From Bacteroides pyogenes DSM 20611 = JCM 6294 (GTDB taxonomy: Bacteria > Bacteroidota > Bacteroidia > Bacteroidales > Bacteroidaceae), in contig NZ_ATZH01000034.1 in assembly GCF_000428105.1 (NCBI RefSeq), forward strand, positions 1 to 48,818: 48,818 nucleotides of DNA, given 5' to 3'. Position 1 is the first letter of the stretch. Every line of letters starts with the position of its first letter. A program made the position numbers and the translations under genes. This document shows positions 1 to 7,948 of the stretch, in pieces. The notes beneath the pieces were generated by a model that saw only the letters and a list, made by a program, of their open reading frames with translations, was not told the DNA's origin and ran no database searches.

Positions 1-34
1 TCCTGATAATCAATTGAAATCGTGGAGCGTATCG
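1..34. repeat. 34-bp terminal direct repeat, left copy (putative att core)
   Basis: Bases 1-34 are identical to 48785-48818. The repeat lies beside the integrase gene and between paired CGTGTAC sites on the left (143, 155) and right (48752, 48764), the layout expected of a core site flanked by integrase arm sites. It may be attL/attR of a prophage, or one attP at which a circular genome was opened. An assembly overlap is the alternative. Confidence 0.7.
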
Positions 35-142
35 CTCTCTGTTGGTATTATTCATAACATATCAATAAATGCCAAATAGCTGAATATCAATTAAAAATAG
101 AAAAGTGGAGACATCTTTAAATTTTATAAAATAGCATAAAAT

Positions 143-161
143 CGTGTACGGAATCGTGTAC
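143..161 (+). promoter_or_regulatory. Paired CGTGTAC sites, putative integrase arm sites (left)
   Basis: CGTGTAC occurs at 143-149 and 155-161, a 12-nt period, just outside the integrase stop codon. The same pair with the same period and orientation is on the other side of the core, at 48752 and 48764. Short direct repeats flanking the core are typical arm-binding sites of tyrosine integrases. The binding role is inferred. Confidence 0.55.
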
Positions 162-165
162 GAGG

Positions 166-1437
166 TCATAATTGGTCGAATTTATCCATTTCTGAACGCT
201 TTAATGTGTCAACAATGGCAACGTATGGCTTTAAAGCATCATAATTAGAATGCCCCGTCCATCTTATTATCACCTCAACCGGAATGCCAAGTTGTAAGGC
301 AGTTACGACAAATGTACGCCGGGCAACATGGCTTGTCAACAGTTCATATTTGGGGTAGTATTCATCATATCGTCTACCCCCTTTATAATATACTACTTGG
401 GTCTCGGTATTCAAGCCCGCCAATCTACCAAGTTCCTTTAAATATTGATTGTATTTTTGATTGGATATTACCGGGAGAGCAAGGCGCCCTTTCACCCCTT
501 TATATCTATCCAAAATATCAATAGCTTTTTTATTTAGGTCAATAATTATTGCATCAGCTGTTTTTTGAGTGACAACTCGAAACTTATTTCCCTGTATGTC
601 TGATTTATTTAGTTTTTTTACATCGGAATATCTAAGTGAAGTATAACAGCAAAATAAAAAGACATCACGAACATGATAAAGGTGTTTCTTGGTTACCGGG
701 ATTTGGAAAGACTCTAATTGCTTTAATTCATCAAGTGACAAGTATATTATTTCCTTCTGATTTCCATCGGTGCCTTTCAAGCGTGGACGGAAATCTTCAT
801 CAGCACGCCCATTGTAATATCCTTTTCGCCGTGCCCAGCTAAGAAACCAACGGACAAACTGATAGTCTTTTGCCACTGTAGTATTGCGTAGCCCTTTCTT
901 TAACAGGTATTGGATAAATTCATGAAGAACATCTGTGTCAATATGTAAAAAGCTCTTTCCATTCAATGAAGATACAAAATGCTTCTTCACAGTTTCATTT
1001 TTCTTATACGAAGATGGCGACCAGCTATTTTGTACACCAACGGAATTGATATATTCGTCAAAGGCAGATTCTACCGATATAATACCTTGAATTTCGTTCG
1101 ATTCTTCAAAAACAAGCTTTCGACCTATCTCATCATTAAATAGTTGCTTAAATTCATCAGGCGATGGCTCGCGGTGTTCTAACACGCCATAGCGGATGAA
1201 TACTTCATTTGCAGACGATTTCCACTTCTCAATTTCTCCATTTATATCATTCGCCTTACGCTCGGCACTGTTCACCCGTTGCCTTTCAGTGTCCCAATTT
1301 TCGATGTTGATTCTATGACCCATCGAAATATCAATGGGTCTTTTTGATTTAAGGGTGATACGCATACGAATGACCGCCTTGGTATCATCACTTTTTCGCT
1401 TGTGTAGTATAAATTTTATTTTGTAATCAATTATCAT
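166..1437 (-). CDS. int: Tyrosine recombinase / phage integrase
   Basis: A 423-aa site-specific recombinase that would integrate and excise the phage at the adjacent att region. The N-terminus (about 1-110) resembles the arm-binding domain of Bacteroidetes integrases, about 120-215 is a SAM-like core-binding domain, and the C-terminal catalytic domain carries R269 (SLRYSD), K292, H370-x-x-R373, H396 (TGHSNY) and the nucleophile Y405. All expected catalytic residues are present at normal length. It is the last gene of the minus-strand lysogeny operon; its start overlaps the preceding small HTH gene by 11 nt and its stop faces the att repeat. Confident call; the integration target is not visible. 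Confidence 0.95.
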   Translation of the reverse strand: MIIDYKIKFILHKRKSDDTKAVIRMRITLKSKRPIDISMGHRINIENWDTERQRVNSAERKANDINGEIEKWKSSANEVFIRYGVLEHREPSPDEFKQLFNDEIGRKLVFEESNEIQGIISVESAFDEYINSVGVQNSWSPSSYKKNETVKKHFVSSLNGKSFLHIDTDVLHEFIQYLLKKGLRNTTVAKDYQFVRWFLSWARRKGYYNGRADEDFRPRLKGTDGNQKEIIYLSLDELKQLESFQIPVTKKHLYHVRDVFLFCCYTSLRYSDVKKLNKSDIQGNKFRVVTQKTADAIIIDLNKKAIDILDRYKGVKGRLALPVISNQKYNQYLKELGRLAGLNTETQVVYYKGGRRYDEYYPKYELLTSHVARRTFVVTALQLGIPVEVIIRWTGHSNYDALKPYVAIVDTLKRSEMDKFDQL

Positions 1438-1720
1438 CTCTTTTCAACATCTTTCCACGTCCGAGCAACAACCATTCAGCCGACACGCCAAAGTCTGTGC
1501 AGATTCCCGAAAGTGCATCAATATCAATCATTTTATATCTCATTTCCCCAAGTGGCTTGTTTAAATCGTTCTTGATACGTGAATACTTGGTGCGATTCAA
1601 GTTATGCGATTCGCAAAAACCCTTCAACCCGTTCACTGCACCCAAAGAAACCGCCATTTCCAAGGCTTCAAAGAATCGGCGTTGAATTGCCAATGCTTGT
1701 GGATTGATTGACTTTTTCAT
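1427..1720 (-). CDS. Small helix-turn-helix regulator, CI-like
   Basis: A 97-aa protein. The C-terminal stretch (SAEWLLLGRG) matches the end of many phage CI-type HTH domains, and the middle (about 35-60, CESHNLNRTKYSRIKNDLNK region) could form the recognition helix. It sits between the lipoprotein gene (overlap of 4 nt) and the integrase (overlap of 11 nt), so it is probably translated with them in the lysogen. It might control integrase expression or excision. DNA-binding is a family-level inference and its target is unknown. Confidence 0.6.
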   Translation of the reverse strand: MKKSINPQALAIQRRFFEALEMAVSLGAVNGLKGFCESHNLNRTKYSRIKNDLNKPLGEMRYKMIDIDALSGICTDFGVSAEWLLLGRGKMLKRDDN

Positions 1721-2163
1721 TGGCTGATTCTTTTTACTTTGACAATGGATGAAGAAGTGTTAGTTTTGCCCTTGATATCCAAACGTGCCTTATATTCCCC
1801 ATCTTCAACAGGCAAGAACGTGAACCTTATTTCAAGATTCCAACCACGTGGTTCGGTGACGTATGCAACGCCCTTTTTAGCATCAAAAGTCCATTCGCCT
1901 TGGGTGTACACGTCTTTGAACATGGTTTTGTCAATGGTGTACTTGGTGAACTTGTTTGGTCGTTCAAATTCGTATCGCATATTTTCATCACCCGATATGT
2001 CCACGAAGTAACCGCCGGAACACAAATAAGCATATTCAATCCACACGCCGGAAATGTCCGACAGTTGGGTTTCGGGTTGTTCATCTTCATTTGATGAACA
2101 TGCGCACACGCACACACACGCACAAATAAGAATGAACGCGCGAATAATCTTAATTGCTTTCAT
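1717..2163 (-). CDS. Lipoprotein expressed with the lysogeny genes (moron)
   Basis: I chose the ATG at 2163 (148 aa), which starts directly with the signal peptide; a longer in-frame start at 2187 adds eight residues. The N-terminus is MKAIK, a hydrophobic Cys-rich stretch, then a lipobox ending V-C-A-C followed by SSNEDE, so the mature protein should be lipidated and exported. The body is predicted beta-rich and resembles small lipocalin-like Bacteroidetes lipoproteins (weak). The gene lies in the repressor-integrase operon, overlapping the upstream 64-aa gene by 14 nt, so it should be made in the lysogen. A surface or superinfection-exclusion role is inference. Confidence 0.7.
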   Translation of the reverse strand: MKAIKIIRAFILICACVCVCACSSNEDEQPETQLSDISGVWIEYAYLCSGGYFVDISGDENMRYEFERPNKFTKYTIDKTMFKDVYTQGEWTFDAKKGVAYVTEPRGWNLEIRFTFLPVEDGEYKARLDIKGKTNTSSSIVKVKRISQ

Positions 2164-2344
2164 CGTCCATCTTCTTTTTATAGTCAATAATCATTTTATC
2201 GAATGCAGTCTTTCCAACGGTTACATATTCTTCACCATTCAGTGATGCAGCTTCAAGTGCATCAAAGATTCCTTGGGGCATTACCGAGTAATAAGACGGG
2301 TTACCATAATAGTTATTCACCTGAATTTTGATTTTTTCTTCCAT
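2150..2344 (-). CDS. Small hypothetical protein in lysogeny operon
   Basis: A 64-aa soluble protein that I do not recognise. It has no signal peptide or membrane segment; the C-terminus is Lys/Asp-rich. It starts 2 nt after the repressor stop codon and overlaps the lipoprotein gene, so it belongs to the same minus-strand transcript. Its tight linkage supports a real gene, but no function can be read from the sequence. Confidence 0.6.
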   Translation of the reverse strand: MEEKIKIQVNNYYGNPSYYSVMPQGIFDALEAASLNGEEYVTVGKTAFDKMIIDYKKKMDDESN

Positions 2345-2346
2345 AT

Positions 2347-3027
2347 CTATTTGATTGACATACTTAACAATACACGATAAACGCTAAAAATGTCTTCAAA
2401 AGACACTTCAAATGGTGGATAATCAGGGTTAATTGAAACACACTTCACTTTCCCTGGGTCCTTGTCATCCGCCGGGAATATCCTTTTTATAACACTTCCG
2501 TTGCAAGTGTCCAACACATACACCTTTCCCCAATCAATGAATGCCCTTTCATTTATTTTTTTGATTAAGATTTGAGACCCGGATGGGTATTCCGGCGCCA
2601 TGCTATCGCCAGCAACCGTCATGGCAAAGTCAGCCCCCCTTATTGGCGAAATCACACGCTCACAATCGCTATCCTTGACAGACACAACGAAGTCATTCAG
2701 AGAGCCGCCTTGTGCCGAAATAGGTAATAATGGAACATACGTTGGCTCTTCAAAGTCTTCACCACCATAGAACACTTGTGTTTCTTTGATTAGTGATTCT
2801 TGCAACATATCACCATCGCCACCCATTACCCAATCAATATTTATCCGGTCGTCTAAAATCGAAAGTTTCTTTATAAACCTTTCGGATAATGGCACTTTTT
2901 GGTTCAGGATTTGGGACATTGAAGATTCGGTATAACCCATTTTCAAGGCTAAATCCTTTCTTGACTTTACGATTTTCTCGAAAATAAGCCAATCGACAAC
3001 TTTTATAACTCTTTCAATATCAATCAT
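2347..3027 (-). CDS. CI/LexA-like prophage repressor (HTH + S24 peptidase)
   Basis: A 226-aa repressor that would maintain lysogeny. Residues 8-60 form an XRE-type HTH (SRKDLALKMGYTESSMSQIL), and the C-terminal half is a LexA/S24 fold with the catalytic serine at S142 (GDSM) and the general-base lysine at K181 (VIKRIF). These residues suggest SOS-linked self-cleavage. I chose the ATG at 3027 because the longer open frame to 3162 adds a non-conserved leader that overlaps the promoter and operator. A TATCTTTG -7 element on this strand (3126-3133) abuts a dyad (3133-3149), which suggests autoregulation. It is first in the lysogeny operon. Confidence 0.9.
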   Translation of the reverse strand: MIDIERVIKVVDWLIFEKIVKSRKDLALKMGYTESSMSQILNQKVPLSERFIKKLSILDDRINIDWVMGGDGDMLQESLIKETQVFYGGEDFEEPTYVPLLPISAQGGSLNDFVVSVKDSDCERVISPIRGADFAMTVAGDSMAPEYPSGSQILIKKINERAFIDWGKVYVLDTCNGSVIKRIFPADDKDPGKVKCVSINPDYPPFEVSFEDIFSVYRVLLSMSIK

Positions 3028-3073
3028 AAAACATATTTTAACGGCGTTAATATAAAGTTTATTTTGATTTTGT

Positions 3074-3104
3074 ATTGCCCAAATCGAAAGAATCTTTATA
3101 TTTG
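3074..3104 (+). promoter_or_regulatory. Candidate early rightward promoter
   Basis: The plus strand has TATATTTG at 3097-3104 (TAnnTTTG) with ATTG at 3074-3077, a 19-nt spacer, as in Bacteroides housekeeping promoters. Transcription would start near 3111 and read into the gene at 3185. The dyad at 3133-3149 would lie just downstream of the start, where a bound repressor could block it. Confidence 0.5.
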
Positions 3105-3125
3105 CATCTGTAATCAACAACAATA

Positions 3126-3133
3126 CAAAGATA
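3126..3133 (-). promoter_or_regulatory. -7 element of the repressor promoter
   Basis: On the minus strand this reads TATCTTTG, matching the Bacteroides TAnnTTTG -7 consensus. It lies about 100 nt upstream of the repressor ATG at 3027 and touches the operator dyad at 3133-3149. The -33 element is poorly defined (a CAAA on the plus strand at 3160 gives a spacer longer than usual). Confidence 0.55.
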
Positions 3134-3149
3134 GTATCATTGTGATACA
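3133..3149. promoter_or_regulatory. Operator 1 (switch region), variant of the dispersed dyad
   Basis: AGTATCATTGTGATACA. It contains a perfect dyad GTATCA-TTG-TGATAC and fits TGTnTnAnnnTnAnRCA except for its first base. It lies between the divergent repressor and early genes. Nine related copies occur elsewhere in the window. Binding by the 226-aa repressor is inferred from position and autoregulatory geometry. Confidence 0.65.
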
Positions 3150-3184
3150 TAATAAATAGCAAAAATACGTCAATTTATCGAATT

Positions 3185-3412
3185 ATGGAAAAGAAAACAA
3201 GTGAATTTTCATTTTGGAAAGGCTGGTCACAGGTAAGAATGAAAGACCAAGCTGATGTTCGGGACAAAATAATGAAAGCCTTGAACATAAACACAAGAAT
3301 GGCTTGGTCTCAAAGAAGATTGGGCAAAGTAGAACCAAAGGTTTCAGAAGCGAAAGCCATTGAAGAAATCTTTGCTGAATATGGAATAAAACAAGTTTGG
3401 GGAGGTGTATGA
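3185..3412 (+). CDS. Small early protein, possible Cro-like regulator
   Basis: A 75-aa protein, the first rightward gene opposite the repressor. The middle (about 25-62) could fold as an HTH, with the pattern DVRDKIMKAL, TRMAWSQRR and SEAKAIEEIFAEYG. Its position matches Cro or early regulators of lambdoid phages, but I see no diagnostic motif, so the role is inferred only from context. The stop codon overlaps the start of the following 55-aa gene. Confidence 0.65.
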   Translation: MEKKTSEFSFWKGWSQVRMKDQADVRDKIMKALNINTRMAWSQRRLGKVEPKVSEAKAIEEIFAEYGIKQVWGGV

Positions 3413-3576
3413 TGGAAGAAGAAAAAGATTTATACCCGGAAGAAGAAATGATGATTGAGCAAGAAGCGTACAAATCATTTCTTGATGTTGCAGAATATGG
3501 GAGAACAGGTATTGAGCATTTCAAAAAAGTATTTGATGAACTTGCAAAACGTTTGGAAGATTATGAAAAAGAATAG
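3409..3576 (+). CDS. 55-aa acidic early protein
   Basis: An ATGATG start overlaps the TGA of the previous gene and is preceded by a purine-rich GGAGG stretch. The product is short and acidic at its N-terminus, followed by a helical segment. Its stop lies 14 nt into the next gene, so the three are translationally coupled. No family was recognised; overlap on both sides is the main support for it being real. Confidence 0.55.
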   Translation: MMEEEKDLYPEEEMMIEQEAYKSFLDVAEYGRTGIEHFKKVFDELAKRLEDYEKE

Positions 3577-3820
3577 TAGTGTTATAGGAGTTCAAAAGCG
3601 CTTCCTTTTGAGAAAAGAAGCTATTGAATACTTGGGTGTTTCGCCAAGCATGATGAATCGCCTTTGCTTTAACCGCAAAGTAAAATATTACCGCCCCAAT
3701 GGTAAGGACACATATTTTGCCATTGAGGATTTGGATGCTTACATAATGGGTGGTGAAGTGATAGAAGTGTGTGAAAACCCGGTACATGGTGATAGGTTTA
3801 ATCAAGGAAAGAAAAAATGA
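3563..3820 (+). CDS. Excisionase-like HTH protein
   Basis: An 85-aa protein. A longer open frame begins at 3455, but I chose the ATG at 3563, since the extra residues overlap the coupled 55-aa gene and do not look like protein. The core (about 12-60: RKEAIEYLGVS, RLCFNRKVKYYRP, FAIEDLDAYI) is a winged-helix HTH_17/excisionase-type domain. Such proteins bind att or operator DNA. An excisionase role in this phage is plausible but could equally be early regulation. It overlaps the next gene by 4 nt. Confidence 0.7.
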   Translation: MKKNSSVIGVQKRFLLRKEAIEYLGVSPSMMNRLCFNRKVKYYRPNGKDTYFAIEDLDAYIMGGEVIEVCENPVHGDRFNQGKKK

Positions 3821-4209
3821 ATGAACTTGCAGAATTAACCAAACGCGAATCCGTAATTGCGGAATTATTCGCTTGGGGAGCAAGCAAAAAAGATGTTGCC
3901 AATCGGCTTTTCATTTCGGAACGGACGGTGGAAAATCACACCCGAAACATATATGAGAAAACCGGGTGTTCCAAAGTCAATGAATTATCCGCTTGGTGGT
4001 TTTGCAGGACATTCCACATTTCCTTTGATTTGTCGCCATTCAAACGCAACGCAATCACGGCGGTAATGCTTTTATTGATGATTCCACAAATGATTGACTT
4101 TGGCAATGTAGCAGTCAGGGCACGCACCAATACTTGTCGGGGTGTGCGCATGGTACGCACAAGAAGAAAATCAGAAAACGACAATGCAACGGTCGATTTA
4201 ATGGTGTAA
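3817..4209 (+). CDS. LuxR-type HTH protein with a membrane segment
   Basis: A 130-aa protein. Residues 6-62 form a GerE/LuxR DNA-binding domain (LTKRESVIAELFAWG, DVANRLFISERTVENHTRNIY). About 78-96 is a hydrophobic segment, and the C-terminus is basic. A LuxR-type HTH joined to a single predicted membrane helix, with no receiver or ligand domain, is unusual. It may regulate phage or host genes early in infection; the target is unknown. It starts within an ATGA overlap with the previous gene. Confidence 0.7.
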   Translation: MNELAELTKRESVIAELFAWGASKKDVANRLFISERTVENHTRNIYEKTGCSKVNELSAWWFCRTFHISFDLSPFKRNAITAVMLLLMIPQMIDFGNVAVRARTNTCRGVRMVRTRRKSENDNATVDLMV

Positions 4210-4231
4210 AACAATTAAAACTTTCGCAACA

Positions 4232-4450
4232 ATGAAAAAGAGTGAATTAATGAAACAAGTAAGAACATCCATCGTGGGCATATTGGGTTGTATCGCATTC
4301 ATATTGATGGTTGGCGAACCCGTCGAAGAAGAAGCTTGGTTTCGTGTTTTCTTCATAACAAAAGGGCTTGCATTCTTGATTGGGTATTGCTGTTGTGCAC
4401 TTTATTGCCATTGGAAATCCAAGAATCTTTTGTCCGACGAAAAATTTTAA
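4232..4450 (+). CDS. Small membrane protein with two helices
   Basis: A 72-aa protein with two predicted membrane helices (about 12-28 and 44-60; the second contains GYCCCALYC) and a short polar tail. A second in-frame Met at residue 7 is possible as the start. The gene lies 22 nt after the LuxR-like gene in the early operon. I recognise no function; membrane location is read from hydrophobicity. Confidence 0.6.
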   Translation: MKKSELMKQVRTSIVGILGCIAFILMVGEPVEEEAWFRVFFITKGLAFLIGYCCCALYCHWKSKNLLSDEKF

Positions 4451-4456
4451 TCTCCA

Positions 4457-4744
4457 ATGATAAAAATTGACCCAAATATAAGAATTATTGACCTAACGGT
4501 TGGTGAGCTGATGGAGTTGTTGGAAACAATCAAGACAACCACACAAGAAGCCGTAAGAATGCCCGAAAAACGATTAGTGTACGGCATATCCGGAATTGCT
4601 CAACTATTCAATTGCAGCATGACAACAGCGAATCGCATCAAGGCAAGCGGACGGATAAACGGGGCTATCATGCAGAACGGAAGAACCATAGTAGTTGATG
4701 CCGACCTTGCTTTGAAACTATTTAATACTAACAATAAACTTTAA
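4457..4744 (+). CDS. DUF3853-like DNA-binding protein
   Basis: A 95-aa protein resembling DUF3853, small proteins of Bacteroidetes mobile elements. Visible features are an N-terminal helix (LTVGELMELLETI) and a winged HTH (YGISGIAQLFNCSMTTANRIK, then GRTIVVDADLALKLF). The last part reads like the wing and C-terminal helix of excisionase-type domains. It probably binds DNA, perhaps at a regulatory or recombination site. It ends 5 nt before the Rad50-like gene. Confidence 0.75.
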   Translation: MIKIDPNIRIIDLTVGELMELLETIKTTTQEAVRMPEKRLVYGISGIAQLFNCSMTTANRIKASGRINGAIMQNGRTIVVDADLALKLFNTNNKL

Positions 4745-4749
4745 GCAAC

Positions 4750-6708
4750 ATGAGACAAGTAATTTTGAAATCCCTTTCCCTTTGCAATTTCAAAGGAGAA
4801 AAAGAAAGAACTACTAATTTCAATGTCGATGTCACCACGATTTCCGGTGGCAATGGACTTGGTAAGTCAAGACATTTTGACGCATTTATTTGGTTACTAT
4901 TTGGCAAAGACGCCCAAGACCGAAAAGACTATGAGGTGAAAACGCGTGTGAATGGTGAAGAATTGCACAATGTGGAATGCAGTGTGTCTGGTGTAATTGT
5001 CGTTGATGGTGAAGAAATTACATTGAAACGTGCATTCGTTGAAGATTGGGTGAAGCCACGTGGACAAGTTGAAAGAGTGTTCAAGGGCAACCATACCGAA
5101 TGCTGGTGGAACGAAACTCCGGTGAATGTGAGTGAATACACCAAGCGCATTGAAGCAATTATTGATTCATCATTATTCAAGATGATAACCAACCCGGCAT
5201 TCTTTGTCAATATGAATTGGAAGTTGCAACGTGAACAGCTATTTCAGCTTGCCGGAACAATCACAGACGCCGAAATTGCTTCACAGAAGCCCGAATTTGC
5301 CCTTTTGCTTGATAAGATAAGCGGCAAATCACTTGCGGACTTCAAAGCTGAATTATCGGCACGTAAGAAGCGACTAAAAGACGAATTGGCACAAATCCAA
5401 CCAAGGATTGACCAAACACACAAGATGAAGCCTGAAAATGAGGATTTCCACGCAATCGAAGTTGAGATTGAGAAAACCGACAAAGAGATTGCCGAAATCG
5501 ACAAGGCAATTGCAGACATTACTGCCGCAATCCGTCGTCAATATGAAGCGGAGCAAAGCAAGCAAAACAAGGTGAACGCCTTGAAGTCGGAGTGTCAACA
5601 AATCGTTTTCGATGCCAAGACCAAGGCGCAAAATGCAGCCTTTGAAGCCAATGCAAGCCGTCGTGAACTTGAATCACAAATCAAAGGCAAGGAACGTGAT
5701 TTTGAATTAACCAAACGTGAATCGACATCGGGACAAGTTGAGATTGCCAAGATTCACCGAGAAATCGAAAAAATTACATCCGACCAAGACCAATTGCGCC
5801 AAGATTGGTACGCGGAAAATGAAAAGACATACAATGGCGAAACGACTTGTCCACATTGCGGTCAGGACTTGCCAGAAGATATGATTTCCAAAGCCCGTGA
5901 AGTATTTACCAAGGCACAATCCGACAAGTGCAATGACCTTTCCACCAAGGGAAAGCAGCTTGGCGAAAAGGTGGCTGAACTTGAAAAAAGGGTTGCAGAA
6001 ATCGAAAAAGACGTGAACAATGCCAAAGCGAATGCAACCAAAATTGAATCCGAACTTGAATCCCTGAAAGCCGATTTCTTGAAAATCCCGGTTGTCGATG
6101 CCGCCGCCGTTGTTCCTGAACTGATACCCGAATGGGTGGCAAAACAAAAGGAAATCGCCGACATTGAAACTACCATTTCAACTGACAATTCCGCCATTGA
6201 TACAACCGACTTGAAGAATCAAAAAGACGAATGGAACAGCAAACGTGATGGTCTGAAATCACGTCTTGCAAAGCGCGATACCATTGCCCGTTGTGAAAAG
6301 GAAATTGCAGACCTTGAAGCCAAGGGCAAACAGCTTGCACAGCAAATCGCCGATTTGGAGCGCGAAGAATACACTATTGAACAGTTCACCAAGACCAAGA
6401 TTGATGAATGCGAAAAGCGCATCAATACCATGTTTAAGTTCGTGTCATTCAAATTGTATGATTACACCCTCGATGGCAATGCCATTGAAACGTGCATTCC
6501 GCTTGTCGGTGGTGTGCCTTATGGTAGTGCCAACACAGCCGGACAAGTCAATGCCGGGTTGGATATTATCAACACCCTTTGCCGTCACTATGGCATTTGC
6601 GCCCCGATATTTTTTGACGGTCGCGAAAGTGTCAATGAAATTATCCCGACAGAAAGTCAGATTATAAACCTTGTTGTCACTAAGGACAACAAATTAACAA
6701 TTAAATAA
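4750..6708 (+). CDS. Rad50/SbcC-like ATPase with zinc hook
   Basis: A 652-aa SMC-type ATPase. The Walker A loop is GGNGLGKS (residues 33-40) near the N-terminus, followed by long coiled coils. A central zinc hook C367-P-H-C370 separates the two coils, and the C-terminal lobe ends in IFFDGRESV, a degenerate Walker B/D-loop. This is the architecture of Rad50/SbcC, shortened for phage use. It should tether or process DNA ends in recombination or replication. No Mre11/SbcD nuclease is adjacent; RecT-like and MBL-fold proteins follow instead. Confidence 0.85.
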   Translation: MRQVILKSLSLCNFKGEKERTTNFNVDVTTISGGNGLGKSRHFDAFIWLLFGKDAQDRKDYEVKTRVNGEELHNVECSVSGVIVVDGEEITLKRAFVEDWVKPRGQVERVFKGNHTECWWNETPVNVSEYTKRIEAIIDSSLFKMITNPAFFVNMNWKLQREQLFQLAGTITDAEIASQKPEFALLLDKISGKSLADFKAELSARKKRLKDELAQIQPRIDQTHKMKPENEDFHAIEVEIEKTDKEIAEIDKAIADITAAIRRQYEAEQSKQNKVNALKSECQQIVFDAKTKAQNAAFEANASRRELESQIKGKERDFELTKRESTSGQVEIAKIHREIEKITSDQDQLRQDWYAENEKTYNGETTCPHCGQDLPEDMISKAREVFTKAQSDKCNDLSTKGKQLGEKVAELEKRVAEIEKDVNNAKANATKIESELESLKADFLKIPVVDAAAVVPELIPEWVAKQKEIADIETTISTDNSAIDTTDLKNQKDEWNSKRDGLKSRLAKRDTIARCEKEIADLEAKGKQLAQQIADLEREEYTIEQFTKTKIDECEKRINTMFKFVSFKLYDYTLDGNAIETCIPLVGGVPYGSANTAGQVNAGLDIINTLCRHYGICAPIFFDGRESVNEIIPTESQIINLVVTKDNKLTIK

Positions 6709-6719
6709 TTATCGCAACA

Positions 6720-7025
6720 ATGGAAAAGAGTATTGAAAAGGGCGAATTTCTTACCAAAGTGGAAGATTTCGCAAAGAGTATGTCAGAAATGACAAGTGAG
6801 CATGAGGGCGTAAAACGTGGCTTTGTAATCCTTGCAGCCGAAAAGGTCAAGGGCGAAGATGGCACAAAATCCATCATTTCACTTGTGGGCGATAAGCGTA
6901 AAATCGCCGAAGTAATTGCTGAATTTTCAACCCGTGAAGAAACGAAAGAAGTCTTCATTCAGGGAATAAAAATTGGCTCATTAAAAATGTTATTCGAAAA
7001 GGAGAAAGAGTTATTTAACAACTAA
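6720..7025 (+). CDS. Hypothetical protein between Rad50-like and RecT genes
   Basis: A 101-aa soluble protein, mixed alpha/beta, with Lys/Glu-rich ends and no recognised motif. It lies 11 nt after the Rad50-like ATPase and 9 nt before recT, so it is almost certainly co-transcribed with the recombination genes. A supporting role in recombination is inferred only from position. Confidence 0.6.
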   Translation: MEKSIEKGEFLTKVEDFAKSMSEMTSEHEGVKRGFVILAAEKVKGEDGTKSIISLVGDKRKIAEVIAEFSTREETKEVFIQGIKIGSLKMLFEKEKELFNN

Positions 7026-7034
7026 TTTTTTATT

Positions 7035-7922
7035 ATGAACGAAATTCAAAAAGCAAATGGCGGTGCAATGGTAGTTGCACAACAAAACCAATTAGGGTTC
7101 AACTTTTTTGACCCCATACAATTCGAGACCATGCAACGTGTGTGCAAGTTGTTCGCTTCATCCGAACTTGTGCCGGACATGTACAAAATCAGCGAAAAGA
7201 ACCCGATTGAAAAAGCAATGGCTAATTGCATGATTGCCATTGAGATTGCACAACGTATCGGTGCAAGCCCTTTGATGGTGATGCAAAACATGGTTCCCAT
7301 CTATGGCAAGCCGTCATGGTCGAGTAAATTCCTTGTCGCAACGGTGAATACTTGCGGTCGTTTCAACCCCTTGCAGTACCGATTCACCGAAAAAGGTATG
7401 TTGGGCATGGTTGATTATACCGACTACGTTTGGGATAATGCCACACGTTCAAAAAAGCCCGTTATCAAGCAGTTTGATGGTAAAAAAATAATGGATATTG
7501 AATGCGTGGCATTCACGACCGCCAAGGGGTCGGATAAGGTGTTGGAAAGTTCGCCCGTGTCCGTTCGACTTGCCATACAAGAGGGTTGGTACACCAAGAA
7601 CGGAAGCAAGTGGCAGACAATGACAAAACAAATGTTGATGTATCGTGCCGCATCCTTTTGGACAAGCGCCTATGCCCCGGAACTTTCAATGGGCATGAAA
7701 ACCGTTGAAGAATGGCAAGACATTCAGGATGTGGATTATCAAGAAATCATTGATGTCGAAAGGGAGAAAACGGATAATGCCAACAAGGTAACTATCGGTG
7801 TAGACCTTGCAGATGGTCAAGATACCACGACAAAAGCCGTTGTGGACACCGAAACGGGAGAAATAAAGGAAAGTACAACCGAAGCGCCACAAGGCGGACA
7901 AAAGCCGAATCCGGGCTTCTAA
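7035..7922 (+). CDS. recT: RecT-like single-strand annealing protein
   Basis: A 295-aa protein with the core of RecT-family annealing proteins: residues about 25-215, including IEIAQRIGASPLMVMQNMVPIYGK and FLVATVNTCGRF, the alternating helical pattern of the DNA-binding core, then MLMYRAASFW before a variable acidic tail. It would anneal complementary single strands during phage recombination and replication. It follows the Rad50-like ATPase; the usual exonuclease partner (RecE, lambda Exo or YqaJ type) is not seen. Confidence 0.85.
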   Translation: MNEIQKANGGAMVVAQQNQLGFNFFDPIQFETMQRVCKLFASSELVPDMYKISEKNPIEKAMANCMIAIEIAQRIGASPLMVMQNMVPIYGKPSWSSKFLVATVNTCGRFNPLQYRFTEKGMLGMVDYTDYVWDNATRSKKPVIKQFDGKKIMDIECVAFTTAKGSDKVLESSPVSVRLAIQEGWYTKNGSKWQTMTKQMLMYRAASFWTSAYAPELSMGMKTVEEWQDIQDVDYQEIIDVEREKTDNANKVTIGVDLADGQDTTTKAVVDTETGEIKESTTEAPQGGQKPNPGF

Positions 7923-7948
7923 ATAAGCAAATCCGAAAGGTTAAGGTT

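Noticed and set aside
5707..6197. Long antisense open frames in the Rad50-like gene
   Set aside because: Low-complexity shadows of a coiled-coil gene with no starts, coupling or recognisable domains; similar shadows exist at 12730-13167 and 39617-40054.
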